Of a stretch of DNA of 64,000 nucleotides, positions 50,943 through 60,654 are shown one piece after another. The translations under genes and the position numbers were made by a program. Source of the stretch: UBA1543 sp964596375 (GTDB lineage: Bacteria > Pseudomonadota > Zetaproteobacteria > Mariprofundales > Mariprofundaceae); assembly GCA_964596375.1 (NCBI GenBank), contig CAZQTO010000001.1:3977-67976 (forward strand). The letters are read 5' to 3'. The stretch's first letter is position 1. Each line of letters starts with the position of its first letter. The notes beneath the pieces are model-generated. The model ran no database searches. It worked only from the letters and a program-made list of their open reading frames with translations, and was not told where the DNA came from.

Positions 50943-52013
50943 TTGAATCTGTTTAAACGCAAGTCGGATGTGTTGATTGCCGTGGATATCAGTTCCGCGG
51001 CGGTTAAGCTTGTCGAACTTGGTAAGGTGCGAGGTGGTTTTGAGTTGAAATCGATGGCAATCGTGCCATTGCCGCGCGATGTGATTGTCGAAAATGAGAT
51101 TATTGACTCCATGACCGTCACGCAGGCGCTTGAGGATGCTGTGCGCATTGCCTCTCCGTCTTCCCTCGATGTCATTTTCGCCGTATCAGGTAACGCATTG
51201 ATCATCAAAACAGTAACCATGCCGCTGATGACCGAACTTGAGCTTGAAGCATCCATCGAATTTGAGGCAGACCAGCATATTCCATACGATATGGAGGATG
51301 TGTACCTCGACTTCCAGATTTTGGGTGTGACTGACGATGGTGCGGAAATGGAAGTGGTGCTTGTTGCCTGCAAGCGCGATGTGATTGAGGCCTATCAGCA
51401 GGTGATTCAGGAAGCCGGGATGACAGTCAAATGTGTTGATTGTGCAGTTTTTGCTTTGGAGAATGCTACTGAACTTCTGATGGGCAGTGTTCCTGACCTG
51501 GACGGAGATGAGGAGGCGGATGTAAGCGTCCATGCGCTGGCCAATATCGGCGCCAATTTCACCAATATCAATATTTTGCATGGTGGCCAGATGGCCTTTG
51601 TGCGTGATCAGTTCTTCGGTGGAAATCAGTTGACCCAGGAGATTCAGGAAGCGCATGGGATTAGTTTTCAGGCTGCAGAGCAAATGAAATTGGATAATTT
51701 CTCTGGTATTGATGATGTCGCCACTGAGAATTATTTCACAGCTTTGGCCGATGAACTTGTGCGTACGCTTGATTTTTATGCTGTTCGACATGCGGATTTC
51801 CCGGTAGAGAGTCTTTTTCTCAGTGGCGGCGGGGCTCTCGTTCCCGGCACTGCTGAACAGGTTGAACAGCGCCTGGGTATTGATACGAAGGTATTGAATC
51901 CTTTCTCAGTGATTAAATCCTCGCCCAAAAAGTTTGATGCAGACTATCTGAATAGAATCGGTCCGATGATGATGGTTCCTGTCGGGCTGGCATTGCGGAG
52001 CTTTGATAAATGA
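50943..52013 (+). CDS. pilM: Type IV pilus inner-membrane platform protein PilM
   Basis: A 356-residue actin-like (ASKHA) protein. The N-terminal LFKRKSDVLIAVDISSAAVKLVEL and LFLSGGGALVPG form the nucleotide site. PilM is a cytoplasmic ring protein that binds the N-terminal peptide of PilN; the NLFKRK start is typical. It starts with TTG at 50943 after GAGAGGTGGAAG. First gene of pilM-N-O-Q; its stop overlaps pilN (ATGA). Confidence 0.93.
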   Translation: MNLFKRKSDVLIAVDISSAAVKLVELGKVRGGFELKSMAIVPLPRDVIVENEIIDSMTVTQALEDAVRIASPSSLDVIFAVSGNALIIKTVTMPLMTELELEASIEFEADQHIPYDMEDVYLDFQILGVTDDGAEMEVVLVACKRDVIEAYQQVIQEAGMTVKCVDCAVFALENATELLMGSVPDLDGDEEADVSVHALANIGANFTNINILHGGQMAFVRDQFFGGNQLTQEIQEAHGISFQAAEQMKLDNFSGIDDVATENYFTALADELVRTLDFYAVRHADFPVESLFLSGGGALVPGTAEQVEQRLGIDTKVLNPFSVIKSSPKKFDADYLNRIGPMMMVPVGLALRSFDK

Positions 52014-52597
52014 TTCGTATTAACCTTTTGCCCTATCGCGATGCACGCCGTCAAGGCCAGATTGTGCAATATATTCTGGTAGCCTTGGCTGCGCTTGCTC
52101 TAACGATCGTGCTTGTCCTTTCGTCCTATTCATGGTCAACCCTGCAGTTGAGCGATGCTGATGACCGCTTAAAGAACGTCCATGGAGAGAATCAGGCTCT
52201 AAAGATAAAGATTGGCGAACTGAGTAAGTTTAAAGAGGTTCAGGCCGAGGTTCAGAAGAAACTTGATCTTGTAGACACCCTGCAGCGCGGCCGGTTTCGT
52301 AGCCTTGAGTCCATACAGGGTCTCTCCGTGGCTATTCCGGAAAACGTATGGCTGACCGATGTGAAGGATGCTGGAGGTACCATCAGTATCAGTGGCTTGG
52401 GAGAGAGCAATCGTGCTGTGGCTGCATTTATGCGCGCCTTGGAGAATCAGCCGGTATTTTCCGGAGTGAATCTTAAATTAATCAAACGAGAGAGTAGGGG
52501 GAGCGTTGTCCTGCGCAGTTTTTCCCTGACCATGAATCGGATTGATCCACCGCTTGATACGAAGTCAGGCAAGCCTTCCGGAGGTGGTGCGCTATGA
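52010..52597 (+). CDS. pilN: Type IV pilus assembly protein PilN
   Basis: A 195-residue one-pass inner-membrane protein. MIRINLLPYRDARR is the PilM-binding motif, followed by a membrane helix (about 23-45), a coiled coil and a ferredoxin-like periplasmic domain. It forms the alignment complex with PilO. ATGA overlaps at both ends. Confidence 0.93.
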   Translation: MIRINLLPYRDARRQGQIVQYILVALAALALTIVLVLSSYSWSTLQLSDADDRLKNVHGENQALKIKIGELSKFKEVQAEVQKKLDLVDTLQRGRFRSLESIQGLSVAIPENVWLTDVKDAGGTISISGLGESNRAVAAFMRALENQPVFSGVNLKLIKRESRGSVVLRSFSLTMNRIDPPLDTKSGKPSGGGAL

Positions 52598-53220
52598 AAG
52601 TAAACCTCCCGCAGCTTGATGTCTTGCGCCCGATTTTGGGTGTTCCGGTTTGGCAATGTGTTACAGGTCTTGTGTTGGTCGTGATGCTCTTGGTGGGCGG
52701 ATATGTCTTTGCTGTCTGGATGCCCCTTGAGGATAAGATTGAGGGTGTCGAAAAATCCATCCTGAGTGAACAAAGAATCCTGCAGCGTAACCAACAGACC
52801 GCACGGGATTTGCCGCGTAAAAAGCTTCAGTTCGAAGAAATGAAGAAGCAACTCGAACTGGCCCGTAGCATGCTGCCCGAGAAATCGCAGATTCCCGATC
52901 TTCTTGATGGCGTCAGCCGCGCAGGCAAACATGCAGGTCTGGAGTTCAGCGCGTTCCTGCCATTGGCTGAAGTAAAGAAAGAACTTCATGCGGAGGTTCC
53001 TGTGTCGCTGAGTATGACCGGAACCTTTCGTCAAATGGCTTTGTTTCTCAGTACCGTGGGTGAAATGCAGCGTATCGTGGAAATAAAGGGCCTGAGCTTT
53101 TCTGAAGGTGAGGGCGAGGAATTAAAGATGAATGGGCAGGCAATTACTTATCGCCTGCTGGACGACCAGGAAATAAAACAGGCTCAACAGAAACCAGCTG
53201 GTGGCGGCAGGAAGCGCTAG
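52594..53220 (+). CDS. pilO: Type IV pilus assembly protein PilO
   Basis: A 208-residue protein: cytoplasmic start, membrane helix (about 20-45), coiled coil (ERILQRNQQTARDLPRKKL part) and C-terminal ferredoxin-like fold with SMTGTFRQMALFLSTVGEM, the Pfam PilO hallmark. It pairs with PilN. It ends in a basic Gly-rich tail (AGGGRKR), and pilQ starts 15 bases later without a pilP gene between. Confidence 0.9.
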   Translation: MKVNLPQLDVLRPILGVPVWQCVTGLVLVVMLLVGGYVFAVWMPLEDKIEGVEKSILSEQRILQRNQQTARDLPRKKLQFEEMKKQLELARSMLPEKSQIPDLLDGVSRAGKHAGLEFSAFLPLAEVKKELHAEVPVSLSMTGTFRQMALFLSTVGEMQRIVEIKGLSFSEGEGEELKMNGQAITYRLLDDQEIKQAQQKPAGGGRKR

Positions 53221-53235
53221 GATGCTGGGAGGTGA

Positions 53236-55719
53236 ATGATGGATATCAAGATCAATTATAATCGATTAGGCGCCATCCGGCTTACGGCATTGCTTTTTGC
53301 CATGATGTTATTGTGGCCGGCAAATTCGCAGGCCGCTCAGATCACGGCGATGACGCTTGAGAAGTCTCCTGCCGGAGATGTCATAAGTATCCAATCAGAT
53401 GGCGAACTGGATTATCAGTCCTTTGATTTGTCCGCGCCACCTCGTCTTGTACTTACCTTTCCCAACAGCGTTTTCAGCAAAAAAGTGAAATCCATCAGCC
53501 ATAACGAAGCAGGCGTAAAAAGCATTTCCCCTTCAGCTTCCAAGGTTGGCGCACGGCTTGATATCAGCCTGAGCAAGGCGCTGAGCTATAAGGTGGAGCA
53601 GCAGGGGGATAAACTTCTCCTGCGTTTTTCCCCTGTTTCCGGGGCGAAAATGAAAGTGGTGCAGGATGTCGCTGTATTGAAGGATATCGAGATCAGTGAT
53701 CAGGGTGCGTTGACCGAGGTGGTGGTCCGCGGGGAACATATGAATGCCAGTCATGATGCCTTTGTGACCAATCAGGGGCACACACTGATTATGGATTTTT
53801 GGGGCGCCACATCGCTACTTCCCAAAGAGCATTATGCAGTAGCTACTCAAAATGTGCAGAGCGTGACGGTCGGTGAAGCCAAGGGGCGGGTCCGGCTTGT
53901 GGTCAATCTGGTTCCCGGTGTAAGCGACAAACATCAAATTGATGCGACTGACGGACAGATGCTGGTACGTTTTGGCAGCGTAACACCAAAACGAAAAGCC
54001 GCTGAGGTTCAGGTCGAGAATGTGCTTTTCAAACCAAACGACCGGATTTCACAACTGGTGATTCGTACCAACGTCAACAATCCGATTATCAATTTGCATG
54101 AGGAAAAGGGCGCAGCCATTCTCGATATAAACAAGGCGGATCTGGCCAAGGGACAGGAGCGTTCACAGGATATCAGAGAATTTCCGGGCCCGCTCAGCCA
54201 GATTGATGCATACAAGGCTGGCGATAAGGTCCGCATTGTCGCCAGGCTGCGCGACAAGGTGGAAATCTCCAGCTTCCAGCAGGGCAATGTACTAACCGTA
54301 ACCTTTGTGCCCAAGGACCTTGCATCCGCCAAGCGTGGCGCGACGCAGGGGGCTGCGCTCGAATATACCGGACAAAAAGTGAGCTTCGATTATCAGGGTA
54401 TCGATATTCGCAATGCGCTGCGTCTGATTGCCGAGATGAGCGATATGAACATCATCATGGGCGAAGATGTGCAAGGTAAGCTGACCATGCGTCTGGAAAA
54501 CGTACCTTGGGATCAGGCGCTGGATATCATCCTTGATTCTCAGAGTTTGGGTAAAGTAGTGCAGGGAAACGTGATGCGTATTGCACCCATATCTGTATTG
54601 GCTAAGGCCCAGCAGGAAAAGCTAGAGGCCAATCAGAATGCCTCAGAGCTGGCTCCACTGCTGACAGAATTTATTTCACTGAATTTTGCCAAGGCCAGTG
54701 ATGTGAAAGCCATGCTGGAGACAGTGCAAGAGGCGGATACTGCGTCAAGCACCACAGGCACGGCAGCTCCGACGGCATCCCTGAGTTCAGCGGCAAGCAG
54801 TGGGATGCTTTCCGCACGCGGCAGCTTCGTAGTTGATGAGAGAACCAACACGCTAATTGTTAAAGACACGCAGGACTCGATTAACAGCATCAAGCGCCTG
54901 ATTGCACGGGTCGACAGGCCTGTTAAACAGGTGATGATCGAGGCACGCATTGTTGAAGCCACCGATAATTTCACACGCGACCTGGGTGTTCGCTGGGGTG
55001 GACAGGTGGCAGGCAAGGGAGGCCGGGTGTCTACCCAGCTATCAAATTCTGCGGCAGGCGGCGTTGTTGGTGGTATTGGTGGTAATGCTCCACCCGGTGG
55101 ATTCCTCGTCGATTTGCCTGCTGCTGTCGGTGCCGGAGCAGGTGGTCAAATCGGATTTGCAGTGGGCGCTCTTAATAATGCATTCAACCTGAATCTGGAG
55201 CTTTCTGCCGCAGAAGCAGACGACAAGATCAAGATTATCTCCAATCCGCGCGTGGTGACTACCAATATGAAAAAAGCCACCATCAATCAGGGTACTCAAA
55301 TCCCATTCACATCCACGAGCATTAACGGCAGCACTACTGAGTTCAAGACAGCCAATTTAGGTCTTGAGGTAACACCACAGATTACTGCCGACAACCGCCT
55401 TATTTTGGTGGTTAAAGCCACCAAGGACTCCCCTGGCGCGGCAGCAGTAGCGGGTGGTCAACCTACGATCGACACCAAACAGGTTGAGACGGAAATCTTT
55501 ATGAACAATGGTGAGACCATTGTTATCGGTGGCATTTACACCCGTAACAACACCAATAACACGGCGGGTGTTCCATTCTTTTCAAAGATTCCGATATTGG
55601 GCTGGTTATTCAAAACGAATACCAAGACTGATAATAAGACAGAATTACTGATATTTATCACACCCACGATTCTTGATACTGCCCCCCATGGGAGCGGAGA
55701 GGTGGCTCAGGTTCGTTAA
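53236..55719 (+). CDS. pilQ: Type IV pilus secretin PilQ
   Basis: An 827-residue outer-membrane secretin. After a signal peptide (about 1-33) come AMIN domains (near 36-130 and 140-240, peptidoglycan binding), a further AMIN-like region, the STN/N0 domain (VSFDYQGIDIRNALRLIAEM), an N1 fold with RLIARVDRPVKQVMIEARIVEA, and the secretin barrel (ISNPRVVTTNMKKATINQG, ending ELLIFITPTIL). It makes the exit channel for the pilus. Start is ATG 53236 or 53239, after GGGAGG. With no pilP present, PilQ may attach to PilNO directly. Confidence 0.95.
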   Translation: MMDIKINYNRLGAIRLTALLFAMMLLWPANSQAAQITAMTLEKSPAGDVISIQSDGELDYQSFDLSAPPRLVLTFPNSVFSKKVKSISHNEAGVKSISPSASKVGARLDISLSKALSYKVEQQGDKLLLRFSPVSGAKMKVVQDVAVLKDIEISDQGALTEVVVRGEHMNASHDAFVTNQGHTLIMDFWGATSLLPKEHYAVATQNVQSVTVGEAKGRVRLVVNLVPGVSDKHQIDATDGQMLVRFGSVTPKRKAAEVQVENVLFKPNDRISQLVIRTNVNNPIINLHEEKGAAILDINKADLAKGQERSQDIREFPGPLSQIDAYKAGDKVRIVARLRDKVEISSFQQGNVLTVTFVPKDLASAKRGATQGAALEYTGQKVSFDYQGIDIRNALRLIAEMSDMNIIMGEDVQGKLTMRLENVPWDQALDIILDSQSLGKVVQGNVMRIAPISVLAKAQQEKLEANQNASELAPLLTEFISLNFAKASDVKAMLETVQEADTASSTTGTAAPTASLSSAASSGMLSARGSFVVDERTNTLIVKDTQDSINSIKRLIARVDRPVKQVMIEARIVEATDNFTRDLGVRWGGQVAGKGGRVSTQLSNSAAGGVVGGIGGNAPPGGFLVDLPAAVGAGAGGQIGFAVGALNNAFNLNLELSAAEADDKIKIISNPRVVTTNMKKATINQGTQIPFTSTSINGSTTEFKTANLGLEVTPQITADNRLILVVKATKDSPGAAAVAGGQPTIDTKQVETEIFMNNGETIVIGGIYTRNNTNNTAGVPFFSKIPILGWLFKTNTKTDNKTELLIFITPTILDTAPHGSGEVAQVR

Positions 55720-55732
55720 TTCGTATCATTGG

Positions 55733-55780
55733 AAACAGCCAGCTTCAGCATAAAAAGGCTGCGGCTGGCTTGTTTCTGTT
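55733..55780 (+). terminator. Probable terminator of the pilMNOQ operon
   Basis: AGCCAGC (55737-55743) pairs with GCTGGCT (55764-55770), with CAGC/GCTG pairing inside, then TTGTTTCTGTT. aroB begins 28 bases further, so some read-through is possible. Confidence 0.5.
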
Positions 55781-55807
55781 GTCACCTGATTCTGTCACAA
55801 TGCGCCG

Positions 55808-56929
55808 ATGAACATGCCCAAAGATACTTCCATGAACAATCCTGAGCGCGTTTACCACGTTGATCTGGGGGATCGCTCTTACGATATCCATATTGAGCCG
55901 GGCTGCCTTGATGGGCTTGGCAATGCCATGCGGAGTCTGTTTCCCGTTGCCGGGCGCTGCCTGATTGTCAGTAATGAGGTGGTAGCACCTCTTTATCTTG
56001 AACGGGTACAGCAATCGCTACAGGCATCAGGCTGGGATACTACGACGTGCATACTCGACGATGGCGAACGCAACAAAACCATTGCTTCATGGAATGGCAT
56101 CCTCGATGCCTTGATGCTGGCGAAACTGTCGCGCGGCGAGCCTGTGGTGGCGCTCGGTGGCGGCGTGGTCGGCGATATGACCGGTTTTGCTGCAGCCAGC
56201 TACCGGCGTGGCATTCCCTATGTGCAGGTGCCGACGACTCTGCTGGCACAGGTGGATTCCAGCGTGGGCGGCAAGACCGCCATCAATCACCCGCATGGCA
56301 AGAATATGATTGGCGCTTTCTATCAGCCCGCACTGGTATGGATCGACCCACAGGTATTAAGCACGCTTGCACCGCGTGAGTTGCGTGCCGGTATTGCCGA
56401 GTTGATCAAATACGGACTGATCCGCGATGCGGATTTTTTCACTTACCTGAATCAGCACATGCAATCATTGCTTGCACTCGAGCCCGATGCGGTTGCCAAA
56501 GTGATTTACACATCATGCCGTCACAAGGCGGAAGTGGTGATGGCCGACGAAACAGAACAGGGCGTTAGGGCATTGCTCAATCTGGGCCACACCTTTGGTC
56601 ATGCCATTGAATCGATGACACATTATACGCAATACCTGCATGGCGAGGCGGTGGCTCTTGGAACGCTGATGGCGTCCAGACTCTCCGCTCAGCTTGGCCA
56701 TATGCCGGCAAATGTGGAGCAGCGCATTCGGGAGCTTTATGAGCGCTGTGGCCTACCAGTGGATATTCCAGTGTTTTCCGCAGATGCCTGGCTGGATGCG
56801 ATGGGACACGACAAGAAGAATGTCGGCAGGCGCATTCGTTTTGTCTTGCTCAAACAGATCGGTGAGGCCTTTGTTGCCGAGGATGTGGATGAACAATCTG
56901 TCCGCGAACTGATTGCCTCCTTTTCCTGA
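55808..56929 (+). CDS. aroB: 3-dehydroquinate synthase
   Basis: A 373-residue AroB. VALGGGVVGDMTGFAAASYRRG is the NAD and metal region, followed by QVPTTLLAQVDSSVGGKTAINH and the metal ligands in LNLGHTFGHAIE and HGEAVALG. It is the second enzyme of the shikimate path. The N-terminus has extra residues (MNMPKDTSMNNPERV), and ATG 55838 is an alternative start. It stands after pilQ, where aroK-aroB usually occur together; aroK is absent. Confidence 0.95.
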   Translation: MNMPKDTSMNNPERVYHVDLGDRSYDIHIEPGCLDGLGNAMRSLFPVAGRCLIVSNEVVAPLYLERVQQSLQASGWDTTTCILDDGERNKTIASWNGILDALMLAKLSRGEPVVALGGGVVGDMTGFAAASYRRGIPYVQVPTTLLAQVDSSVGGKTAINHPHGKNMIGAFYQPALVWIDPQVLSTLAPRELRAGIAELIKYGLIRDADFFTYLNQHMQSLLALEPDAVAKVIYTSCRHKAEVVMADETEQGVRALLNLGHTFGHAIESMTHYTQYLHGEAVALGTLMASRLSAQLGHMPANVEQRIRELYERCGLPVDIPVFSADAWLDAMGHDKKNVGRRIRFVLLKQIGEAFVAEDVDEQSVRELIASFS

Positions 56930-56935
56930 GAAAGG

Positions 56936-56965
56936 ATAAAAAAACGGCCCGGACATAGCCGGGCC
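56936..56965 (-). terminator. Terminator between aroB and the Bax-inhibitor gene
   Basis: GGCCCGG (56946-56952) pairs with CCGGGCC (56959-56965). Leftward it is followed by GTTTTTTT, best suited to the BI-1 gene, which ends 25 bases away. Confidence 0.75.
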
Positions 56966-56989
56966 ATTCATAAGACATCGTTTTGAAAT

Positions 56990-57649
56990 TCAGTCGTCGT
57001 TTAACATGCCGAACATGGCAAGCACATGCTGGAAGAGCAGGAACACATCCAGATACAGGGTGAGGGCTGCCGCGATGTATTCCTCATTTGGATAGTCGCG
57101 CAGAATGTTGGAAGTGTCATACAGGATGAAGGCCGAGAACAGCAGGATACCCATACCGGAAATGCCTAGCGCCATCAGCGGCGATTCAAAGAAGAAATAA
57201 TTGGACAAGCCCAACACGATGATTGAGATCAGGCCAACCCAGACAAATCCTTTCAGGAAGGAAAAGTCACGTCTGGAAATGAATGTGTATGCAGTCAACG
57301 ACACAAAGGCCACCGCCGTGGTCATGAAGGCCTGGGTAACCAGCATTGGGGACCTTGCGGCGACAATGCCGACCAGCGGAGCGATGGCCATGCCGGTGAT
57401 GCCACCAAAAGCGAGCAGAGCAGCAAGGTTCAGGCCTGCAATATGACGCACGGCTTGCACTGCAAAGATTCCGCCTATCATGACAAATAACATCATAAAC
57501 GGATGCTCATAGGGGAAGGCGAGGCCCATCGACATAAAGGCACCGATACTGCCTGCGGCAATACACAGGGCCAGCATGCCGTAGGTTTTGCCGAGAAATG
57601 AAATGCGTGAATCGACCAGTTGGGTGGATGTCATACCTATTTGGTTCAT
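56990..57649 (-). CDS. Bax inhibitor-1 / YccA-family membrane protein
   Basis: A 219-residue protein with seven hydrophobic helices. The C-terminal LYDTSNILRDYPNEEYIAAALTLYLD with the terminal DVFLLFQHVL is the BI-1 family signature, including the Asp pair that forms the pH-sensing site in BsYetJ. The family includes YccA (inhibits FtsH) and YbhL. CGGAGGTATCC precedes the ATG. Monocistronic with own terminator. Confidence 0.93.
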   Translation of the reverse strand: MNQIGMTSTQLVDSRISFLGKTYGMLALCIAAGSIGAFMSMGLAFPYEHPFMMLFVMIGGIFAVQAVRHIAGLNLAALLAFGGITGMAIAPLVGIVAARSPMLVTQAFMTTAVAFVSLTAYTFISRRDFSFLKGFVWVGLISIIVLGLSNYFFFESPLMALGISGMGILLFSAFILYDTSNILRDYPNEEYIAAALTLYLDVFLLFQHVLAMFGMLNDD

Positions 57650-57723
57650 GGATACCTCCGAGAATGTATTGCAGCGTAATGTAGGGATGCATGCGGACGG
57701 GTCAAGCGGGGACTGCCCTTGAT

Positions 57724-58143
57724 TCAGCGTATATGTTTGTCTTCCGTGATGATTTCAGCATCGATGATGTCTGATTGCCGCTGACCGCCGATTTGCTGAA
57801 CCGGCAACAGCTTCCTAATGATAAAACCTCGAAGGGGCGGTATCAGCAACAGAAATCCAGCAGTATCGGTAACAAAACCGGGGGTGAACAGAAGAAGGCC
57901 AGCCAAAGCAATCATCAGTCCGTGAAAACCGTGTTCAGCCGGGATTTCACCATGGGCCATGCGCTTCTGCGCATCGATCAAGGTACTCATGCCCTGCCAG
58001 CGAATGATTAAACCACCGAGAGCGGCAGTGAGCAGGCAAAGTGCAATGGTGGACATACCACCGATACCGCTGCCGACCTCAATCAGAACATAGAGCTCAA
58101 GCAAGGGAATAAGTATAAACAAGACAAATAGGATTCTCAGCAT
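57724..58143 (-). CDS. fxsA: FxsA-family membrane protein
   Basis: A 139-residue cytoplasmic-membrane protein. LFILIPLLELYVLIEVGSGIGG and LLLFTPGFVTDTAGFLLLIPPLRG are FxsA motifs. FxsA overproduction relieves F-exclusion of phage T7 in E. coli. The C-terminal tail is cytoplasmic and acidic (DIIDAEIITEDKH). It stands alone between the BI-1 and M20 genes. Confidence 0.88.
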   Translation of the reverse strand: MLRILFVLFILIPLLELYVLIEVGSGIGGMSTIALCLLTAALGGLIIRWQGMSTLIDAQKRMAHGEIPAEHGFHGLMIALAGLLLFTPGFVTDTAGFLLLIPPLRGFIIRKLLPVQQIGGQRQSDIIDAEIITEDKHIR

Positions 58144-58287
58144 GGGCTATGTATAAGGGCAGGAGCCATCCGGTTCAAGTCTTTATCACCCATTTATGGG
58201 ATATACAGCCTCAGCCATGCCCTCCTATGATTCAGCATCATAATTTTATATGTATCTGTTTACACCAGTTGGGCGGGGGAGATCGAT

Positions 58288-58322
58288 GGCAGGGGAGGGA
58301 TATGAAGTATCCTTCCCCCGCC
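58288..58322. terminator. Long hairpin downstream of the M20 gene
   Basis: GGCAGGGGAGGGATA and TATCCTTCCCCCGCC form a 15-bp stem with two or three mismatches. Its T-run (ATTTTTGTTTG) is on the rightward side, which has no rightward gene; it may still end the leftward operon. Confidence 0.4.
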
Positions 58323-58345
58323 ATTTTTGTTTGTAAAACTGAAAG

Positions 58346-59521
58346 TCAGCCTTGGTTCAGGGCGAGGGCCGCAAACGCGGCAATGCCGGAGCGCATAGAG
58401 GATTCATCGATATCGAAGCAGGGGTGGTGCAAGGGGCAACGTGTTTCCGGGCTACCGCCGGTGCCAAGGCGGAACAAACAGCCAGGAATATCGCGCAGAA
58501 ACTCGGCAAAGTCCTCGCCGCCCATCGATGGCTCATCAATCTCAACCAGCTGGATTTCAGGAAGCGTTTTCGTAAATATATGACGAGCCTGATCCAATAG
58601 CTTTGAGTTATTGCTTAAAACAGACGTGGCCTGCCTCAGGGTAAATTTGGCTGTCGCACCCCAGGACTCGGCTGTTTGACGGATGATGTGATCCATGCGC
58701 ACACGAATCTCCTCGTGTGCCTCAGGATGCAGGCTGCGGACGGTGCCGGAAAAAGAGATGTGATCGGGAATGACGTTGGCGGCATGGCCGCCATGTATCT
58801 GCCCGATGGTCAGTACAGCCGGATGTAGCGGATTAACGCGCCGGCCAATGATGTGATGAAGGGCTTGAATAACCTGTGTGGCTACCAGAACCACATCAAT
58901 ACATTCGTGAGGCCGGGCAGCATGGCCACCGTGACCATGAATTTCGACATCGAACATGTCGGCGGCAGCACACATGGTACCTTCCCGCAGGCCGATGGAA
59001 CCAGCAGGGAGGTAGGGGTAGACATGCAAGGCATAAATCTGTTCAGGTTTGACTGCATTGAATACGTGGTCCTTCAACATTGAGGAGGCGCCCTCGCATG
59101 TTTCCTCAGCTGGCTGAAACACGAAAGCAATATTGAATTGAAGTTTGTCTCGCACCCGGCAAAGCAAATGCGCTGTCCCCAGGAGTATGGCGGTGTGAAC
59201 GTCGTGACCACAGGCGTGCGATACAGCCTCTGCACACGAGGCATAGTCGCGCTGCTTTCCGTCCTGAATCGGCAGGGCATCCATATCGGCACGCATGGCA
59301 ATCCACGGCAAAGCTGAATCCACAGTGAGTGTGCCCAGAACGCCGAAGCCGCCTATGCCTTCGCGAGTCTCCAGACCAAGCTTCCTGCAAGTCTCTGCCA
59401 CCAGACGTGCCGTTTGCTCCTCACAGCCGGAAAGCTCCGGGTGCTGGTGCAGGAAACGGCGTACACGTATTGCCTCCGGCAGTACCTCATTAACGATAGC
59501 CATCAGTTGTTCTGTCTTCAT
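58346..59521 (-). CDS. M20 family amidohydrolase (hippurate hydrolase-like)
   Basis: A 391-residue metal-dependent amidohydrolase. The metal and catalytic residues appear in MRADMDALPIQD and AVSHACGHDVHTAILLG, with EETCEGA, and GHGGHAARPHECIDVVL in the dimer domain; PSMGGEDFAEFL closes it. Relatives cleave N-acyl amino acids (hippurate, N-acetyl-cysteine or indole conjugates). Start ATG 59521 overlaps the upstream gene (ATGA). Operon position after a carboxylate-amine ligase suggests action on peptide-like conjugates. Confidence 0.88.
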   Translation of the reverse strand: MKTEQLMAIVNEVLPEAIRVRRFLHQHPELSGCEEQTARLVAETCRKLGLETREGIGGFGVLGTLTVDSALPWIAMRADMDALPIQDGKQRDYASCAEAVSHACGHDVHTAILLGTAHLLCRVRDKLQFNIAFVFQPAEETCEGASSMLKDHVFNAVKPEQIYALHVYPYLPAGSIGLREGTMCAAADMFDVEIHGHGGHAARPHECIDVVLVATQVIQALHHIIGRRVNPLHPAVLTIGQIHGGHAANVIPDHISFSGTVRSLHPEAHEEIRVRMDHIIRQTAESWGATAKFTLRQATSVLSNNSKLLDQARHIFTKTLPEIQLVEIDEPSMGGEDFAEFLRDIPGCLFRLGTGGSPETRCPLHHPCFDIDESSMRSGIAAFAALALNQG

Positions 59522-60642
59522 GCTTGTTTGCTCCATCCATCTTCTTGGCGCATGAGCCTGATCATATCCGCCCAGTTCGGGGCGGCTTGCTGCAGCTGCC
59601 TCTGGCGGGTGGCGCCATCTTTATGGCGGCGCCATTCGCTGAGCCTTCGGCATACAATGGCGATATCCTCCGCCTCTGCACCGCTCTTGGACAGCATCTC
59701 AAGCCTTGATTCCAGCAAATCGAGCACAGGGATAACCTTTTCTCCATCAGGATCAATCATTTCCGCATCCATGCCGTAGCGACAAGCGCGCCAGCGATTT
59801 TCACGAATCAAAGAGGGGTGTACGCGACGATAGCCATGTGTATCGGCATGTGCAGCTGCCATCACCTCGGCGCGAACATAAGCGATGTAGGTCAGTGTAT
59901 CCGCGTGGTTGGCGGGCATATCACCGATACGCACCTCAAGTGTGCCGAAATCCGGGTGTGGTCGCATCTCCCACCAGATATCACGCACCGAATCGATGCT
60001 GCCGGTACTCATCAGGCGTTCAGCACAACAGGAAAAGTCCTCCCAATCCTCGAAATAGAAGGGCATGCCGCCCTGACTCAAGCCCTCAAAAATCTTTATT
60101 CGCGCCGAACTCAGGCCGGTGTCGTGCTCGCTCCAGAAGGGCGAATTGGCAGAAATGGCGAGAAAGACCGGCATGATCGGCATCAGATGATTCATCGCGG
60201 CAATACAGGTGTCGCCATCGGACATGCCGATGTGCACATGGATACCGAAGATATTGAAACGCCGCGCAGTCCAGCACAAACGCTGCACAAGACGATGATA
60301 GCGGGGATCGTCACTGATCTGCTGCTCTTGCCAGCGTGAGAAAGGGTGGGTACCGGAGGACAACAGGGTTGCATCCTGTTTCTCAAGGAGGCCGCTAACC
60401 CTGGTATGCAATTGAGTCAGTTCGTCCATGCAGGGAAAGCTTGATTGATGGATATCGGTATTTAATTCGATGGTTGAGGTGAATAGCTCCGGCTTGATGC
60501 GCGGTGTTGTCTCAATGCCTGCCAGCAGTGCCGGGGCAGCCGGCACCTGCGCTCCGTACTGCCTGCTGACGGTCATCCATTCCATTTCCACGCCCAGGGT
60601 GCCTGTTTGCGAGGTCTTGAATGGCAGGGAGCGCTTGCGCAT
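59518..60642 (-). CDS. Carboxylate-amine ligase, YbdK type (glutamate-cysteine ligase 2 family)
   Basis: A 374-residue GCS2-family enzyme. TLGVEMEWMTV starts the fold, followed by FTSTIELNTDIH, FNIFGIHVHIGMSDGD (metal and substrate site) and WWEMRPHPDFGTLEVRIGDMPA. Length matches YbdK (372), which has weak glutamate-cysteine ligase activity; the true substrate is unknown. It is followed by an M20 peptidase with ATGA overlap, a pairing that may form and break the same bond. Confidence 0.88.
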   Translation of the reverse strand: MRKRSLPFKTSQTGTLGVEMEWMTVSRQYGAQVPAAPALLAGIETTPRIKPELFTSTIELNTDIHQSSFPCMDELTQLHTRVSGLLEKQDATLLSSGTHPFSRWQEQQISDDPRYHRLVQRLCWTARRFNIFGIHVHIGMSDGDTCIAAMNHLMPIMPVFLAISANSPFWSEHDTGLSSARIKIFEGLSQGGMPFYFEDWEDFSCCAERLMSTGSIDSVRDIWWEMRPHPDFGTLEVRIGDMPANHADTLTYIAYVRAEVMAAAHADTHGYRRVHPSLIRENRWRACRYGMDAEMIDPDGEKVIPVLDLLESRLEMLSKSGAEAEDIAIVCRRLSEWRRHKDGATRQRQLQQAAPNWADMIRLMRQEDGWSKQA

Positions 60643-60654
60643 GGTTTCCTGCGC

